Origin: Sulfurovum indicum
Lineage (GTDB): Bacteria > Campylobacterota > Campylobacteria > Campylobacterales > Sulfurovaceae
DNA: 64,000 nt
Direction of reading: 5' to 3'
Assembly (NCBI RefSeq): GCF_014931715.1
Contig: NZ_CP063164.1
Span: 186,001-250,000, forward strand
Below, piece after piece: positions 27,031-36,568 of the stretch; the first letter of the stretch is position 1, and each line of letters starts with the position of its first letter. Position numbers and translations under genes: made by a program. The notes under the pieces were generated by a model, which did not search any database, was not told the DNA's origin, and saw only the letters and a list, made by a program, of their open reading frames with translations.

Positions 27031-27551
27031 TGAAAAGATATGATTTAAGACATTTACATGATGATTTTTATGACAGAATGGTCGAACTTATCGATAAAGG
27101 GCTGAAAGTTGGTGAAGTAGGGATCTTTCTGTTTGAGGTAGGTGATTTTTCCTCTATCCAGAAGAGTGCTGATGTAATCAAAGCTGCCGGACATGATCTC
27201 ATGAACTCATTGAAGTTTAATGAGGTGGACTGGACCATTGTGGTTAAAAAAGTCGATGAAGAGACTAGAAAAGCCAGAGCTGAAGAGATCGAAGCAGCAA
27301 GAATAGAAGAAGAGAAGAGAGCTGCAGAAGCGGCAGCAGCAGCTGAAGAGAAAGCAAAAGCTGAAGCGAAAGCCAAGGAAGAAGCTGAAAAAGCAGCAGC
27401 CAAGGCAAAAGAAGAGGCTGAAAAAGCTGAATCAGGGAAAGAAGAGAGTGCTCCGGCGGATAAATCTGCAGCGAAAAATGCATCGGCGAAGAAAACAGCA
27501 GCAAAACCGGCAGGAAAGAAGACGCCGGCAAGCAAAACAAAGGCTAAATAA
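27030..27551 (+). CDS. HP1264-like complex I accessory protein (nuoE position) with Lys/Ala/Glu tail
   Basis: Residues 1-75 (KRYDLRHLHDDFYDRMVELI ... EVGIFLFEVGDFSSIQKSADVIK ... NEVDWTIVV) resemble the small protein that replaces NuoE in Helicobacter (HP1264) and Campylobacter; there are no [2Fe-2S] cysteines. Residues about 82-173 are low complexity: long Ala/Glu/Lys repeats then a Lys/Ala/Pro end like histone H1, a likely coiled coil plus a basic tail. ATG 27030 has AGGAGGA upstream; the extension to 26997 is rejected. It overlaps the next gene by 1 bp. Confidence 0.85.
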   Translation: MKRYDLRHLHDDFYDRMVELIDKGLKVGEVGIFLFEVGDFSSIQKSADVIKAAGHDLMNSLKFNEVDWTIVVKKVDEETRKARAEEIEAARIEEEKRAAEAAAAAEEKAKAEAKAKEEAEKAAAKAKEEAEKAESGKEESAPADKSAAKNASAKKTAAKPAGKKTPASKTKAK

Positions 27552-29560
27552 TGTCACGTGTTGTATTCTCTACTTGGAGAGACGAGTTTATCGATAACCG
27601 CGGTAAGCTCTCTGATGAGTGGAGTGAATCTGGATTTAAACTGCCAGAGACCTACCATGGTGATACCAAGTCCAAAGCTTTTATCGGCTGGGATGGTGTG
27701 GCTATCTTCGATGAAGATATCGATGCAGTGGAACTGGCTTCCCAGTATGCTGCACAGTATCAGGAGTACTCTGAGGCTTGCGGACGTTGTGCACCGGGTA
27801 GGTGGGGCGGAAGGATCCTTTATGATTTGCTTGATAAAATAGCCCGTGGTGAAGGAACACATGATGATGTGGCTCATCTTAAGGAGATATCCCAAACGAT
27901 GATGACCACATCCAAGTGTGAGATCGGAAAAACTGTACCGAAGCCGATTCTGGATCTGATGGAACATTATAAGGATCAGTTCGATACCTGTATTGATGCC
28001 AAACAGCCATCCAAGCATTACGGAGGGGATACCTCCTATATTGCAAAAGTGACGGCTCCATGTACCGATATGTGTCCGGCACATGTCGATATCCCTGCAT
28101 ATATTGAAGGTGTCAGGGATATGGTCTTTACCGATTCACTGGCTGCAACACGTCAGACAATGCCTCTGGCACATACTTGTGGACGTGTCTGCCCTCATCC
28201 ATGTGAAGATGCCTGCCGCCGTGCAAACCTTGATGAACCGATATCTATTATGGAGCTTAAGCGTATCGGTGCAGATTATGAGACGGACCATGAAGTACCC
28301 TGGCTGCACCCGAGAGAACCCAAACCGCCGAGAAATGACGGAAAGAAAGTGGCGATTATTGGTGCAGGACCGGCAGGACTTACGGCTGCCTACTACCTTG
28401 CACTGGAAGGTATTCAGGTTGACATTTTTGAAGAGCTTCCTGTCAATGGCGGTGAGGTAGCTGTCGGTGTACCTGAATACAGAATGCCGGTGGACAAGTA
28501 TAATAAAGATATACAGTTCGTACTTGATATGCCTACAGTCAGCATTACCAACAACCATCGTGTAGATGCTGAGCGCCTTAAAGAGATCGATGCAGAGTAT
28601 GATGCGACACTGTTGGCATTTGGTACACGTCTCTCCAAAAAAGTACGTGCAACCAATGAAAACCCTAAAATGGGTGGATATTGGGGTGCGATCTCGATGC
28701 TTGACAAGGTGAACCTGTGGAACAAGTACGGTATTGGATCTCCAGCTTCTAATGAGCTCAAAGATAAGGTTGTTGTCTGTGTCGGTGGAGGATTTACTTC
28801 TATGGACGTTGTAAGATGTTCCATCCGTGAAGGTGCGAAGAAGGTGATCATGCTCTATCGTCGTGATGAGAAGACGATCATCAGAAACACAACCTATGAA
28901 GAGTACCATGAAGCAGTCGAAGAGGGAGTTGAGTTCATCTTTCACTCTGCCATTGAAGAGATCTTTGATGATGGAGAGAAGATCACTAAACTCAAGGTTA
29001 ACCGTTTTGAACTGGTCCCTGATCCAGAGGGTGGTAGACCACAGCTTCAAAAGATCGAAGGTGCGGATTTTGAGATTGAATGTGATTTCCTTATTCCTGC
29101 GGTTTCCCAGGCAGCAGACCTTCAGATACTGCCGGAAGAGTGGAACATAGAACTGACTTCGTGGAATACGATCCTTACCAACGGACGAGACTTTATGAGC
29201 TCGCGTCCGGGACTTTTTGCCGCGGGAGATTGTGAGTATGGTCCTATGACAATTGTGAATGCAGTTGGTCAGGCAAGACGAGCCGCATCAGTGATTAGCC
29301 GTTATATCTATGACGGAAAATGCACATTGACTGATGATGAGATTATGGAAGATCATCTCAATAAACTCAAAGTTTATGACAAGAATGAGAAGATCACCGG
29401 TTGGATGCCAGGACTTCCGCGTGCTGTAAGTGAAAAGCTTGGTGTTGATGAGCGTAAAGACAACAACAAAGAGGTTAATCTCGGATTTACCGGGGAAGAG
29501 GCAATTGCTGAAGCAGAACGTTGTATGCGTTGTTACTACATCTCTATGGTAGCAGTGTAA
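27551..29560 (+). CDS. GltD-like FAD/NAD(P) oxidoreductase with NuoF-like cluster site, in the nuoF position
   Basis: The 669-residue protein takes the place of NADH-binding NuoF. N-terminal part: EACGRCAPGRWGG (Cys77, Cys80), like the NuoF N3-cluster loop SCGxCxPCR, and a further Cys near 121. Middle: glutamate synthase small-chain (GltD/AegA) cysteines CTDMCPAHVDIPAYIEGV and HTCGRVCPHPCEDACRR. Then FAD site VAIIGAGPAGLTAAYYLA (about 267), NAD(P) site VVCVGGGFTSMDVVRCS (about 413), FAD C-terminal site GLFAAGDCEYGPMTIVNAVGQARRAA and a terminal CMRC. There is no NuoF FMN/NADH domain. It probably feeds electrons into complex I from NADPH or a ferredoxin, or runs in reverse. Confidence 0.9.
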   Translation: MSRVVFSTWRDEFIDNRGKLSDEWSESGFKLPETYHGDTKSKAFIGWDGVAIFDEDIDAVELASQYAAQYQEYSEACGRCAPGRWGGRILYDLLDKIARGEGTHDDVAHLKEISQTMMTTSKCEIGKTVPKPILDLMEHYKDQFDTCIDAKQPSKHYGGDTSYIAKVTAPCTDMCPAHVDIPAYIEGVRDMVFTDSLAATRQTMPLAHTCGRVCPHPCEDACRRANLDEPISIMELKRIGADYETDHEVPWLHPREPKPPRNDGKKVAIIGAGPAGLTAAYYLALEGIQVDIFEELPVNGGEVAVGVPEYRMPVDKYNKDIQFVLDMPTVSITNNHRVDAERLKEIDAEYDATLLAFGTRLSKKVRATNENPKMGGYWGAISMLDKVNLWNKYGIGSPASNELKDKVVVCVGGGFTSMDVVRCSIREGAKKVIMLYRRDEKTIIRNTTYEEYHEAVEEGVEFIFHSAIEEIFDDGEKITKLKVNRFELVPDPEGGRPQLQKIEGADFEIECDFLIPAVSQAADLQILPEEWNIELTSWNTILTNGRDFMSSRPGLFAAGDCEYGPMTIVNAVGQARRAASVISRYIYDGKCTLTDDEIMEDHLNKLKVYDKNEKITGWMPGLPRAVSEKLGVDERKDNNKEVNLGFTGEEAIAEAERCMRCYYISMVAV

Positions 29561-29576
29561 TGGAAGGTGGTGCAAG

Positions 29577-31859
29577 ATGAGTGTACATAATTCAATGAAT
29601 ACAGGAAAGCCGATCAGCATCACTATCGATGGAAAAGTGTGTAAAAGTACGTTTGGCAAAACCATTCTGGAGATTGCCAGAGAAAATGATATTTACATTC
29701 CAACGATGTGTTACCTTACCAAAGTGCAGCCTATAGCTTCGTGTCGTATGTGTGTGGTGAATGTCGAGGGTGTTGAGGGAATGATCCTCTCTTGTCAGGA
29801 GAAGGCAGTTGATGGTGCAGTGATCACGACCAACAACAGAGAGCTTTATCAGGAGCGACAGAATATCATGAAGCTCTATAATGTCAACCATCCGCTGGAG
29901 TGTGGGGTGTGTGACAAAAGCGGTGAGTGCGATCTGCAGAACAAAACAATGGAGTTCAATGTTGACCAACAGCATTTTACCGCCCGTGATCAGCACAGAC
30001 CGGTTGAGAACTGGGGACATGTCTCCTATGACCCGGCACTGTGTATCATGTGCGAAAAGTGCGTTCGTGTTTCAACCGAGATAACCGGTGATGAAGCACT
30101 GAAGGTGAAATTCGGCGGATACAGTTCGACTATCATCAATGTCAAACAGGAGAAGAACTACGCATCGCTTGGTGAAGCAGCAGCTGTCTGTCCGGTGGGG
30201 GCTTTGGTCAGTACAGATTTCAAGTATACATCCAATGCATGGGAACTTACAAAGATCCCGTCTGCCTGTCCGCATTGCGGCGGCGGATGCCAGATGTATT
30301 ATGAAGTCAAACATGACCGGATATACCGTGTAACGAACACTTTTGAATTCTCAAATCTCTGTGGGGCAGGACGCTTTGGATTTGACTATGCCAATGAAGG
30401 AGCTGTGAAAGATCCAAAAGTATTTGAAAGAGCCGTAGAAGCTTTCAGGAAAGCTGATTCTGTGATCTTTTCAAACCAGACCTCCAACGAAGAGGCTCTG
30501 ATCCTTCAGAAGCTCAAGGAAAAATTCGGGTTTAAGCTTGTTTCCCATGAAGCAAGAGCATATCAGAGGTTTATGAATGCTTATGCTCAAATTACAGGGA
30601 AACACCTCTATGGAGGCGATCTGAAAACACTTTCTCAATCCACTGCGGTCATTATTTTCGGAAGCCGTATCAACAATGATTCGCCAACAGTCAAGTATCA
30701 TATCAATATGGCAAGCAAGTGGCATCGGGCAAGAGTAATCTATATGCACCCTATGGAAGATGCAGAGATTAAAAATATCGTGACACAGTTCATTAAGTAT
30801 GAAGTAGGGAGTGAAGAGGGTGCTGCTGCACTGCTTGCACATGCACTGCTCGAAGATGCCGAACTGCCAAAAACACTGCGTGCATCACTTGATGATCTTG
30901 ATATCGGCAATCTCAGCGCAGAGAGCAATATCGGTGAAGAGGAGCTTGAAGCATTGAAGAAATCTTTGCTGAAAAAGCATGGTTTCTCACTGGTTGTCGG
31001 AAGCGATCTCTATACGCATCCAAGAGCGGAGCAGATTGCCAAGCTGGTAGCACTGCTTGAACAGTACGCAGGATTCAATGTGATCTGTGTACCGCCGGCA
31101 GGCAATGCAATGGGTATCTCTCTTGTTTGCGATCTTGATGATGAGACGGAAGGGTATACAGTAGGTTATAATGCCCAGGCGGACTTTACTCTTTCAGCAT
31201 TGGGGGACGGAGATATTGATATGCCTGCAATGAACCAGCAGGAAGGGACCTTGACAACGGTAGACAAACGTGTTGTACCGATGAACGTGGCACTCCCGTA
31301 TGGGGGATATGTCCTTAATGACATTGCCAATGCATTAGGAGAGAGAGCAGAGTATACGATCGACTATACGAAGGTACTTCCTGAAGAGAAAGGGTTTAAA
31401 GCTGTTGAATTCGATGCGCTTGAGGATTACTTTGATACTGTAGGAAATGAGCATCGAGGGTATCTTTTGAAAGTGCAGAAAGTTTCTGTCAGGCGTGCAC
31501 TTGAAGAGGTTGAAGAGCTTCAGGCTTACGATGGGGCTGTGATCTACCGATGTGATCCGGTTGAGCAGTTCTCACCGTTTACGGCCAAATCAAGGCTGCT
31601 CAAAGATGAAGCGATGCTTTTAGGTTCACAGCAGTTTGCAACTGTTACAAAACTGCAGGAGGGTGATGTGATCGAGTTCGAGGTGGATGGTGTCAGCTTC
31701 CGCCGTGTGTTTAAGATCGATACATCTATGAAAGGAACGATTGCGCTTAACCCAACATTTGACATGGGATTAAGTGCATCTTTGCTATCCTCTTACAGAT
31801 TTAGCAGACTGGTTCACAAGAAAACCAATAATGAGAATATAGGAAACAACGATGAGTGA
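29577..31859 (+). CDS. nuoG: complex I subunit G, first paralogue
   Basis: Large iron-sulfur subunit of the peripheral arm. N-terminal [2Fe-2S] domain (MCYLTKVQPIASCRMCVV), His-type [4Fe-4S] motif HPLECGVCDKSGECDLQ, ferredoxin-like CIMCEKCVRVS with CPVGAL, and CPHCGGGC...CGAGR as in N7. The C-terminal half is a molybdopterin-oxidoreductase-type fold without cofactor motifs that could be judged here. Length 760 aa. Overlaps the second nuoG by 8 bp. Confidence 0.95.
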   Translation: MSVHNSMNTGKPISITIDGKVCKSTFGKTILEIARENDIYIPTMCYLTKVQPIASCRMCVVNVEGVEGMILSCQEKAVDGAVITTNNRELYQERQNIMKLYNVNHPLECGVCDKSGECDLQNKTMEFNVDQQHFTARDQHRPVENWGHVSYDPALCIMCEKCVRVSTEITGDEALKVKFGGYSSTIINVKQEKNYASLGEAAAVCPVGALVSTDFKYTSNAWELTKIPSACPHCGGGCQMYYEVKHDRIYRVTNTFEFSNLCGAGRFGFDYANEGAVKDPKVFERAVEAFRKADSVIFSNQTSNEEALILQKLKEKFGFKLVSHEARAYQRFMNAYAQITGKHLYGGDLKTLSQSTAVIIFGSRINNDSPTVKYHINMASKWHRARVIYMHPMEDAEIKNIVTQFIKYEVGSEEGAAALLAHALLEDAELPKTLRASLDDLDIGNLSAESNIGEEELEALKKSLLKKHGFSLVVGSDLYTHPRAEQIAKLVALLEQYAGFNVICVPPAGNAMGISLVCDLDDETEGYTVGYNAQADFTLSALGDGDIDMPAMNQQEGTLTTVDKRVVPMNVALPYGGYVLNDIANALGERAEYTIDYTKVLPEEKGFKAVEFDALEDYFDTVGNEHRGYLLKVQKVSVRRALEEVEELQAYDGAVIYRCDPVEQFSPFTAKSRLLKDEAMLLGSQQFATVTKLQEGDVIEFEVDGVSFRRVFKIDTSMKGTIALNPTFDMGLSASLLSSYRFSRLVHKKTNNENIGNNDE

Positions 31860-34329
31860 AGTAAAAACAGTAGAAAATATGGTTACCATCACCATTGACG
31901 GTAAGACATATCATGCCAAAGAGGGTGAGTATATCCTCAATGCGGCACGTGCAAATGATGTATTCATCCCGGCTATCTGTTATTTGACACGATGTTCGCC
32001 GACTTTGGCGTGTCGTCTCTGTCTGGTCGAAGCAGACGGCAAACAGGTCTATGCCTGTAATGCTAAGGTCAAAGAGGGAATGGAGATTACGGTAGATACG
32101 CCGAATATTCTTGAAGAACGCCGTGCTATTATGGAAGTATATGATGTTAATCATCCGCTTCAATGTGGTGTTTGTGACAAGAGTGGAGAGTGTGAACTTC
32201 AAAATTATACTTTGGAGTTGGCAGTTGATTCGCAGTCTTATTCTATTCCTGATACGAAGAGGGAAGTGAAGAACTGGAGTACGGTACTTCATTATGATGC
32301 CGGTCTCTGTATTGTGTGCGAAAGATGTACGACTGTGTGTAAAGATATGATCGGTGATTCAGCGATCACTACGACAAAAAGAGGCGGAGAAGCACTGGAC
32401 AAGTCATACAAAGAGTCTATGCCAAAAGATGCCTATGCTATGTGGAACAAACTGCAAAAATCGATCATTGCACCAAGTAACGGAACAGACTTTACTGATT
32501 GTTCCGACTGTGGTGAATGTACGGCAGTCTGTCCTGTAGGTGCATTGACTGGTAGAGATTTTGTTTATACCACCAATGCATGGGAGTTGAAACGTATTCC
32601 CGCAACATGTGCACACTGCAGTTCCGGATGTCAGATCTATTATGAAACAAAACACACCTCTGTCTCTGACAGAACAGAGAAGATCTACCGTGTGACCAAT
32701 GAGTGGAATTATGTATCGCTCTGTGGTGCCGGTCGTTACGGATATGACTTTGAGAACAGGGTAGAAGGGAAAGACAAAGATGCATTTGATGCTGCAGTCG
32801 AAGCATTTAAGAAGGCAGAAACAATCCGTTTCAACTCAGTGATCACGAATGAAGAAGCCTTGATGCTTCAAACGCTTAAAGAGAAGATGGGTATAAAGCT
32901 GATCAATCCTGATGCACGTGCATTCCAAAAATTCCTAACGGCATACAGTAAAGCAGCCGGCCAGTCACTTTACACTTATGATTTTAAAGAGGTGATGGCA
33001 ACTGATTTTGTTATGAGCGTAGGAGCTTCACTCAGAAACGATAATCCGAATGCACGCTATGCATTCAATAATGTTCAGAAGATGAACAAAGGTGCGGGGC
33101 TCTATTTCCATCCGGTAGGCGATACATTGGTACCGACCTTCGGAAAAAACGTTGAAGTATTTACCCATAAAGTGGGACTTGAAGAGGCTGCACTCTATTT
33201 GATTCTTGATCTTTTCGCTGATAAAGAGAAGCTTCCTTCAGATGTGAAAGAGTATCTGGAGAGTTTCAAGTCGACTGCTACGAAAACAGTGAAAGAGAAG
33301 GTGATGAAGAGTGTTACCGAGACTGTGATCGATGAAGAGACAGGTGAAGAGAAAGAGGTAACCAAAAAGGTACCTGAAATGGTAGAAAAAGAAGTGGCAG
33401 TTGAGAAGAACGGACTGGTTGAACTGCTTGGCAAGGAGAGTGACAAGTTTACTGAAGCATTTGAGAAGATGATGAAGAAAAAAGAGAGCTTCTCACTTAT
33501 TATCGGTGAAGATCTTTACTTCAATGACAGAGCAGAGAACCTCGCTAAACTGATAGCACTGATTGAACAGACTTCACCGGTACGCGTAGCAATGATTCCT
33601 CCTAAGACGAACTCTCTGGGTGTAGCGCTTATCTGTGAACTTGATGATGAGGCGACGGGATATACTATCGGATATAACGAGAACGGAGATTTCAGACTTT
33701 CTGCACTTGGTGACGGAGATCTTGATATGCCTGCGATGAATCAGCAGGAAGGAACACTGACCAATATGCATAAGCGTGTGACACCGACCAATGCAGCACT
33801 TGAGTATAAAGGGTATGAACTTAATGACCTGATGAAGGTACTTGTCGGTGCACCGGAATTGACAATAGACTGGACAGAGAAACTGCCGACAGAGAAAGGA
33901 TTTAAGGCTGTCGAGTTTGATTCACTTCCTAACGGATACCTTAATGACGGAACAGAGAACAGAGGATATGCATTGAATCTCTCTACCTTTGATAGAGAAG
34001 AGATCAAAGTTGAGAAGATCGATGAATCCAAAGTACTTGAGGGTGATATCGTTTACCGATGCAATCCTCAGAGACAGTTCAATGACTTCACAGACAAAGC
34101 GCATGAGATCTTTGAAAGCTTCGGTCTTTATGCCTCTCCTGCAAAAGCTGAAATGCTTGGTGAGAAAGTAGAAATCGATTTCGGAGAAAAAAGTATCACA
34201 GTCGATGTCATTGTGGATGACCGTATGGAGGGTGAGATTACTGCTCTTACAGATTTCAAGAGCAGCCAGGATGTCTATAGCCTCTTTGGTGAGTCCCGAT
34301 ATCAAACAGTAACAATGAGAAAGGTGTAA
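31852..34329 (+). CDS. complex I subunit G, second paralogue
   Basis: The same architecture as the first NuoG: CYLTRCSPTLACRLCLV, HPLQCGVCDKSGECELQ, CIVCERCTTVC with CPVGAL, and CAHCSSGC. It has an additional CSDCGECTAVC in a region where the first copy has only the later cysteines. A charged low-complexity insertion lies at about residues 474-520. Length 825 aa. Clearly homologous to the upstream gene yet well diverged, so the duplication is old. It overlaps the first copy by 8 bp. Confidence 0.95.
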   Translation: MSEVKTVENMVTITIDGKTYHAKEGEYILNAARANDVFIPAICYLTRCSPTLACRLCLVEADGKQVYACNAKVKEGMEITVDTPNILEERRAIMEVYDVNHPLQCGVCDKSGECELQNYTLELAVDSQSYSIPDTKREVKNWSTVLHYDAGLCIVCERCTTVCKDMIGDSAITTTKRGGEALDKSYKESMPKDAYAMWNKLQKSIIAPSNGTDFTDCSDCGECTAVCPVGALTGRDFVYTTNAWELKRIPATCAHCSSGCQIYYETKHTSVSDRTEKIYRVTNEWNYVSLCGAGRYGYDFENRVEGKDKDAFDAAVEAFKKAETIRFNSVITNEEALMLQTLKEKMGIKLINPDARAFQKFLTAYSKAAGQSLYTYDFKEVMATDFVMSVGASLRNDNPNARYAFNNVQKMNKGAGLYFHPVGDTLVPTFGKNVEVFTHKVGLEEAALYLILDLFADKEKLPSDVKEYLESFKSTATKTVKEKVMKSVTETVIDEETGEEKEVTKKVPEMVEKEVAVEKNGLVELLGKESDKFTEAFEKMMKKKESFSLIIGEDLYFNDRAENLAKLIALIEQTSPVRVAMIPPKTNSLGVALICELDDEATGYTIGYNENGDFRLSALGDGDLDMPAMNQQEGTLTNMHKRVTPTNAALEYKGYELNDLMKVLVGAPELTIDWTEKLPTEKGFKAVEFDSLPNGYLNDGTENRGYALNLSTFDREEIKVEKIDESKVLEGDIVYRCNPQRQFNDFTDKAHEIFESFGLYASPAKAEMLGEKVEIDFGEKSITVDVIVDDRMEGEITALTDFKSSQDVYSLFGESRYQTVTMRKV

Positions 34330-34330
34330 T

Positions 34331-35362
34331 ATGGAAACAACACTCGCACACAATTTACCGGAAGTAACGGCAGCAGGAGTCTGGATAAAAGCTATAATTA
34401 TTTTGGCTGTTATCTCTGCTATCGCGGGATTTGGTACCTTTATTGAAAGAAAGGTACTGGCATTTATGCAGCGAAGACTTGGACCGATGCACGTAGGTCC
34501 CTACGGACTCCTGCAGTTGATTGCCGATGGTATCAAACTTTTTACCAAAGAGGATATCGTACCGCAAAATGCAAATAAACTGATCTTTATGGTCGCCCCG
34601 ATTATCACAGCTGCAACAGCATTTATTGCCCTTGCAGCAGTACCGGTATTCCCTGACTTTACTATCCCTGAGTGGATACCGCTTCTTGGGGGTACTTTTG
34701 TTCCGTCGATAGCGGCAGATCTTAATATTGGGATTCTTTTTGTTCTGGGAATGATGGCTGCAGGGCTTTACGGTCCTTTGCTGGCAGGTATGGCACAGGC
34801 GAACAAGTGGGGTATCATAGGTGCAGCGCGTACTGCGATCCAGTTCCTCTCTTATGAAGTAGTAACAGGATTGTCTATCCTGGCACCGATAATGCTGGTC
34901 GGATCTCTTTCTTTTGTAGACTTCAACAATGCCCAGGCAGGCGGCATCAGTAATTGGCTCATCTGGCAGCAGCCGGTAGCTTTCGTACTTTTCCTTATCG
35001 CAGGATTTGCAGAAACGAACAGAACACCGTTTGACCTGCTTGAGCATGAAGCAGAGGTTGTTTCCGGGTATGCAACAGAGTATTCTGGAATGAGATGGGG
35101 GATGTTCTTCATCGGCGAGTATGCGAACATGATCACAATCTCGATCATTGCAGCGATTGTTTTTCTTGGCGGATACAGTGCAGATGGACTGGGTTGGCTG
35201 GCCATTATCTTGAAAGTAGCCTTCTTCTTTTTCTTGATGTTATGGGTAAGAGCGGCGTGGCCGCACGTGAGACCGGATCAGTTGATGTGGCTGTGCTGGA
35301 AAGTCTTGATGCCGATAGCGGTGATCAATGTGGTCATCACCGGTATTGTGATGATGGTATAA
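34331..35362 (+). CDS. nuoH: complex I subunit H
   Basis: Membrane subunit next to the quinone tunnel. Signatures: FGTFIERKVLAFMQRRLGPMHVGPYGLLQLIADGIKLFTKED and AETNRTPFDLLEHEAEVVSGYATEYSGMRWGMFF. Length 343 aa with eight or nine helices. Starts 1 bp after the second nuoG stop. Confidence 0.98.
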   Translation: METTLAHNLPEVTAAGVWIKAIIILAVISAIAGFGTFIERKVLAFMQRRLGPMHVGPYGLLQLIADGIKLFTKEDIVPQNANKLIFMVAPIITAATAFIALAAVPVFPDFTIPEWIPLLGGTFVPSIAADLNIGILFVLGMMAAGLYGPLLAGMAQANKWGIIGAARTAIQFLSYEVVTGLSILAPIMLVGSLSFVDFNNAQAGGISNWLIWQQPVAFVLFLIAGFAETNRTPFDLLEHEAEVVSGYATEYSGMRWGMFFIGEYANMITISIIAAIVFLGGYSADGLGWLAIILKVAFFFFLMLWVRAAWPHVRPDQLMWLCWKVLMPIAVINVVITGIVMMV

Positions 35363-35371
35363 GGAGTGAGT

Positions 35372-35995
35372 ATGGGTTTAGAACAATTTAAAAACAGAAA
35401 TGTCGGAGAGCAGAACTACGTCATGCTTGACCTTGGTCAGTCACCGACAAAAGGAATGGATAAATTCACCCAGGTCGTCAAGAGAACCTTCAAGGGGGAA
35501 CTCTTTGTCGGTCTCTGGGTTACAATGAGAGAGATGATCAATGCGCTTTTTAAAGGACAGATGCATACGGTCAAGTACCCGTTCGAGAAGCTGCCTATCT
35601 CTCCGCGTTACAGAGCGATCCATGATATGCTCCGGCTGCTGGAGAGCGGACACTACAGATGTATAGGTTGTGGTCTGTGTGAGAAGATATGTATCTCCAA
35701 CTGTATTACGATGGATACCCGTTATGACGAGAATCAGCGTAAAGAGGTGAGTGAATATACCATCAACTTCGGCCGCTGTATCTTCTGTGGATACTGTGCA
35801 GAAGTGTGTCCGGAGCTGGCGATCGTACATGGCCCGCGTTACGAAACAGCATCAGAGCAGAGAGCGAGTTTCTCCCTCTTTGAAGATATGCTTACGCCGA
35901 TCGACAAACTTAATCTGCAGCAAGAGTACGACGGCTTTGGTGCAGTCTCGCCGAATGCGGATGAGAATATTAAGAAAACGCCGTTAGCGTATTAA
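35372..35995 (+). CDS. nuoI: complex I subunit I
   Basis: Carries clusters N6a and N6b: CIGCGLCEKICISNCI and CIFCGYCAEVCPELAI. The 207-aa length includes an N-terminal amphipathic part. A GTG at 35366 is in frame, but AAGGAG at 35361-35366 sets ATG 35372 as the start. Confidence 0.97.
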   Translation: MGLEQFKNRNVGEQNYVMLDLGQSPTKGMDKFTQVVKRTFKGELFVGLWVTMREMINALFKGQMHTVKYPFEKLPISPRYRAIHDMLRLLESGHYRCIGCGLCEKICISNCITMDTRYDENQRKEVSEYTINFGRCIFCGYCAEVCPELAIVHGPRYETASEQRASFSLFEDMLTPIDKLNLQQEYDGFGAVSPNADENIKKTPLAY

Positions 35996-36004
35996 GGAGA
36001 GAAG

Positions 36005-36568
36005 ATGTATGAAGTAGTAGCCTTTTACCTATTTTCGGCTTTAACAATAGGATTGTTTCTCATTACAGTGATGAGCAAGAACGTACTTTATGCGATGACA
36101 GCATTGGCATCGGGTATGGTTCTTATTTCCGGGTTCTTCTTTATCCTTGGAGCGGATTTCCTCGGAGTGGTGCAACTGATCGTATATGTAGGTGCGGTTA
36201 TGGCACTCTACTCATTTGCAATGATGTTCTTTGATGCAACAAGAGATATTAAAGAGAAAAACACACCGGCACCGCTTATCTTCCTGCTGGGGGGTGTAAG
36301 CGCATTGGTACTTGTGCTAATGTTTGCCGGACCGATCCACTCTGAAGCGATTCAGGCACTCTATCCGATGCATGAGGGTGTAGGGAATGCACAGGATGTA
36401 GGTATTGTACTCTTTACCAAGTATCTCGTACCTTTCGAAGTAGCAGCTGTAATGCTGCTTGTGGCTATGATCGCAGGGATTATCCTTGCCGGTAGGAAGA
36501 TGGAACAGAGTCTTACTGAAGATCAAAGTGCAGATGATGAAATATTACAACAAAAGGATGCAAAATGA
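36005..36568 (+). CDS. nuoJ: complex I subunit J
   Basis: Five-helix membrane subunit with the family stretch GADFLGVVQLIVYVGAVMALYSFAMMF, including the pi-bulge helix. Length 187 aa. Overlaps nuoK by 4 bp (ATGA). Confidence 0.97.
   Translation: MYEVVAFYLFSALTIGLFLITVMSKNVLYAMTALASGMVLISGFFFILGADFLGVVQLIVYVGAVMALYSFAMMFFDATRDIKEKNTPAPLIFLLGGVSALVLVLMFAGPIHSEAIQALYPMHEGVGNAQDVGIVLFTKYLVPFEVAAVMLLVAMIAGIILAGRKMEQSLTEDQSADDEILQQKDAK

Noticed and set aside
28136-29050. Open frame of 304 codons on the minus strand
   Set aside because: Antisense to the GltD-like gene, Cys- and His-rich composition typical of a shadow frame.
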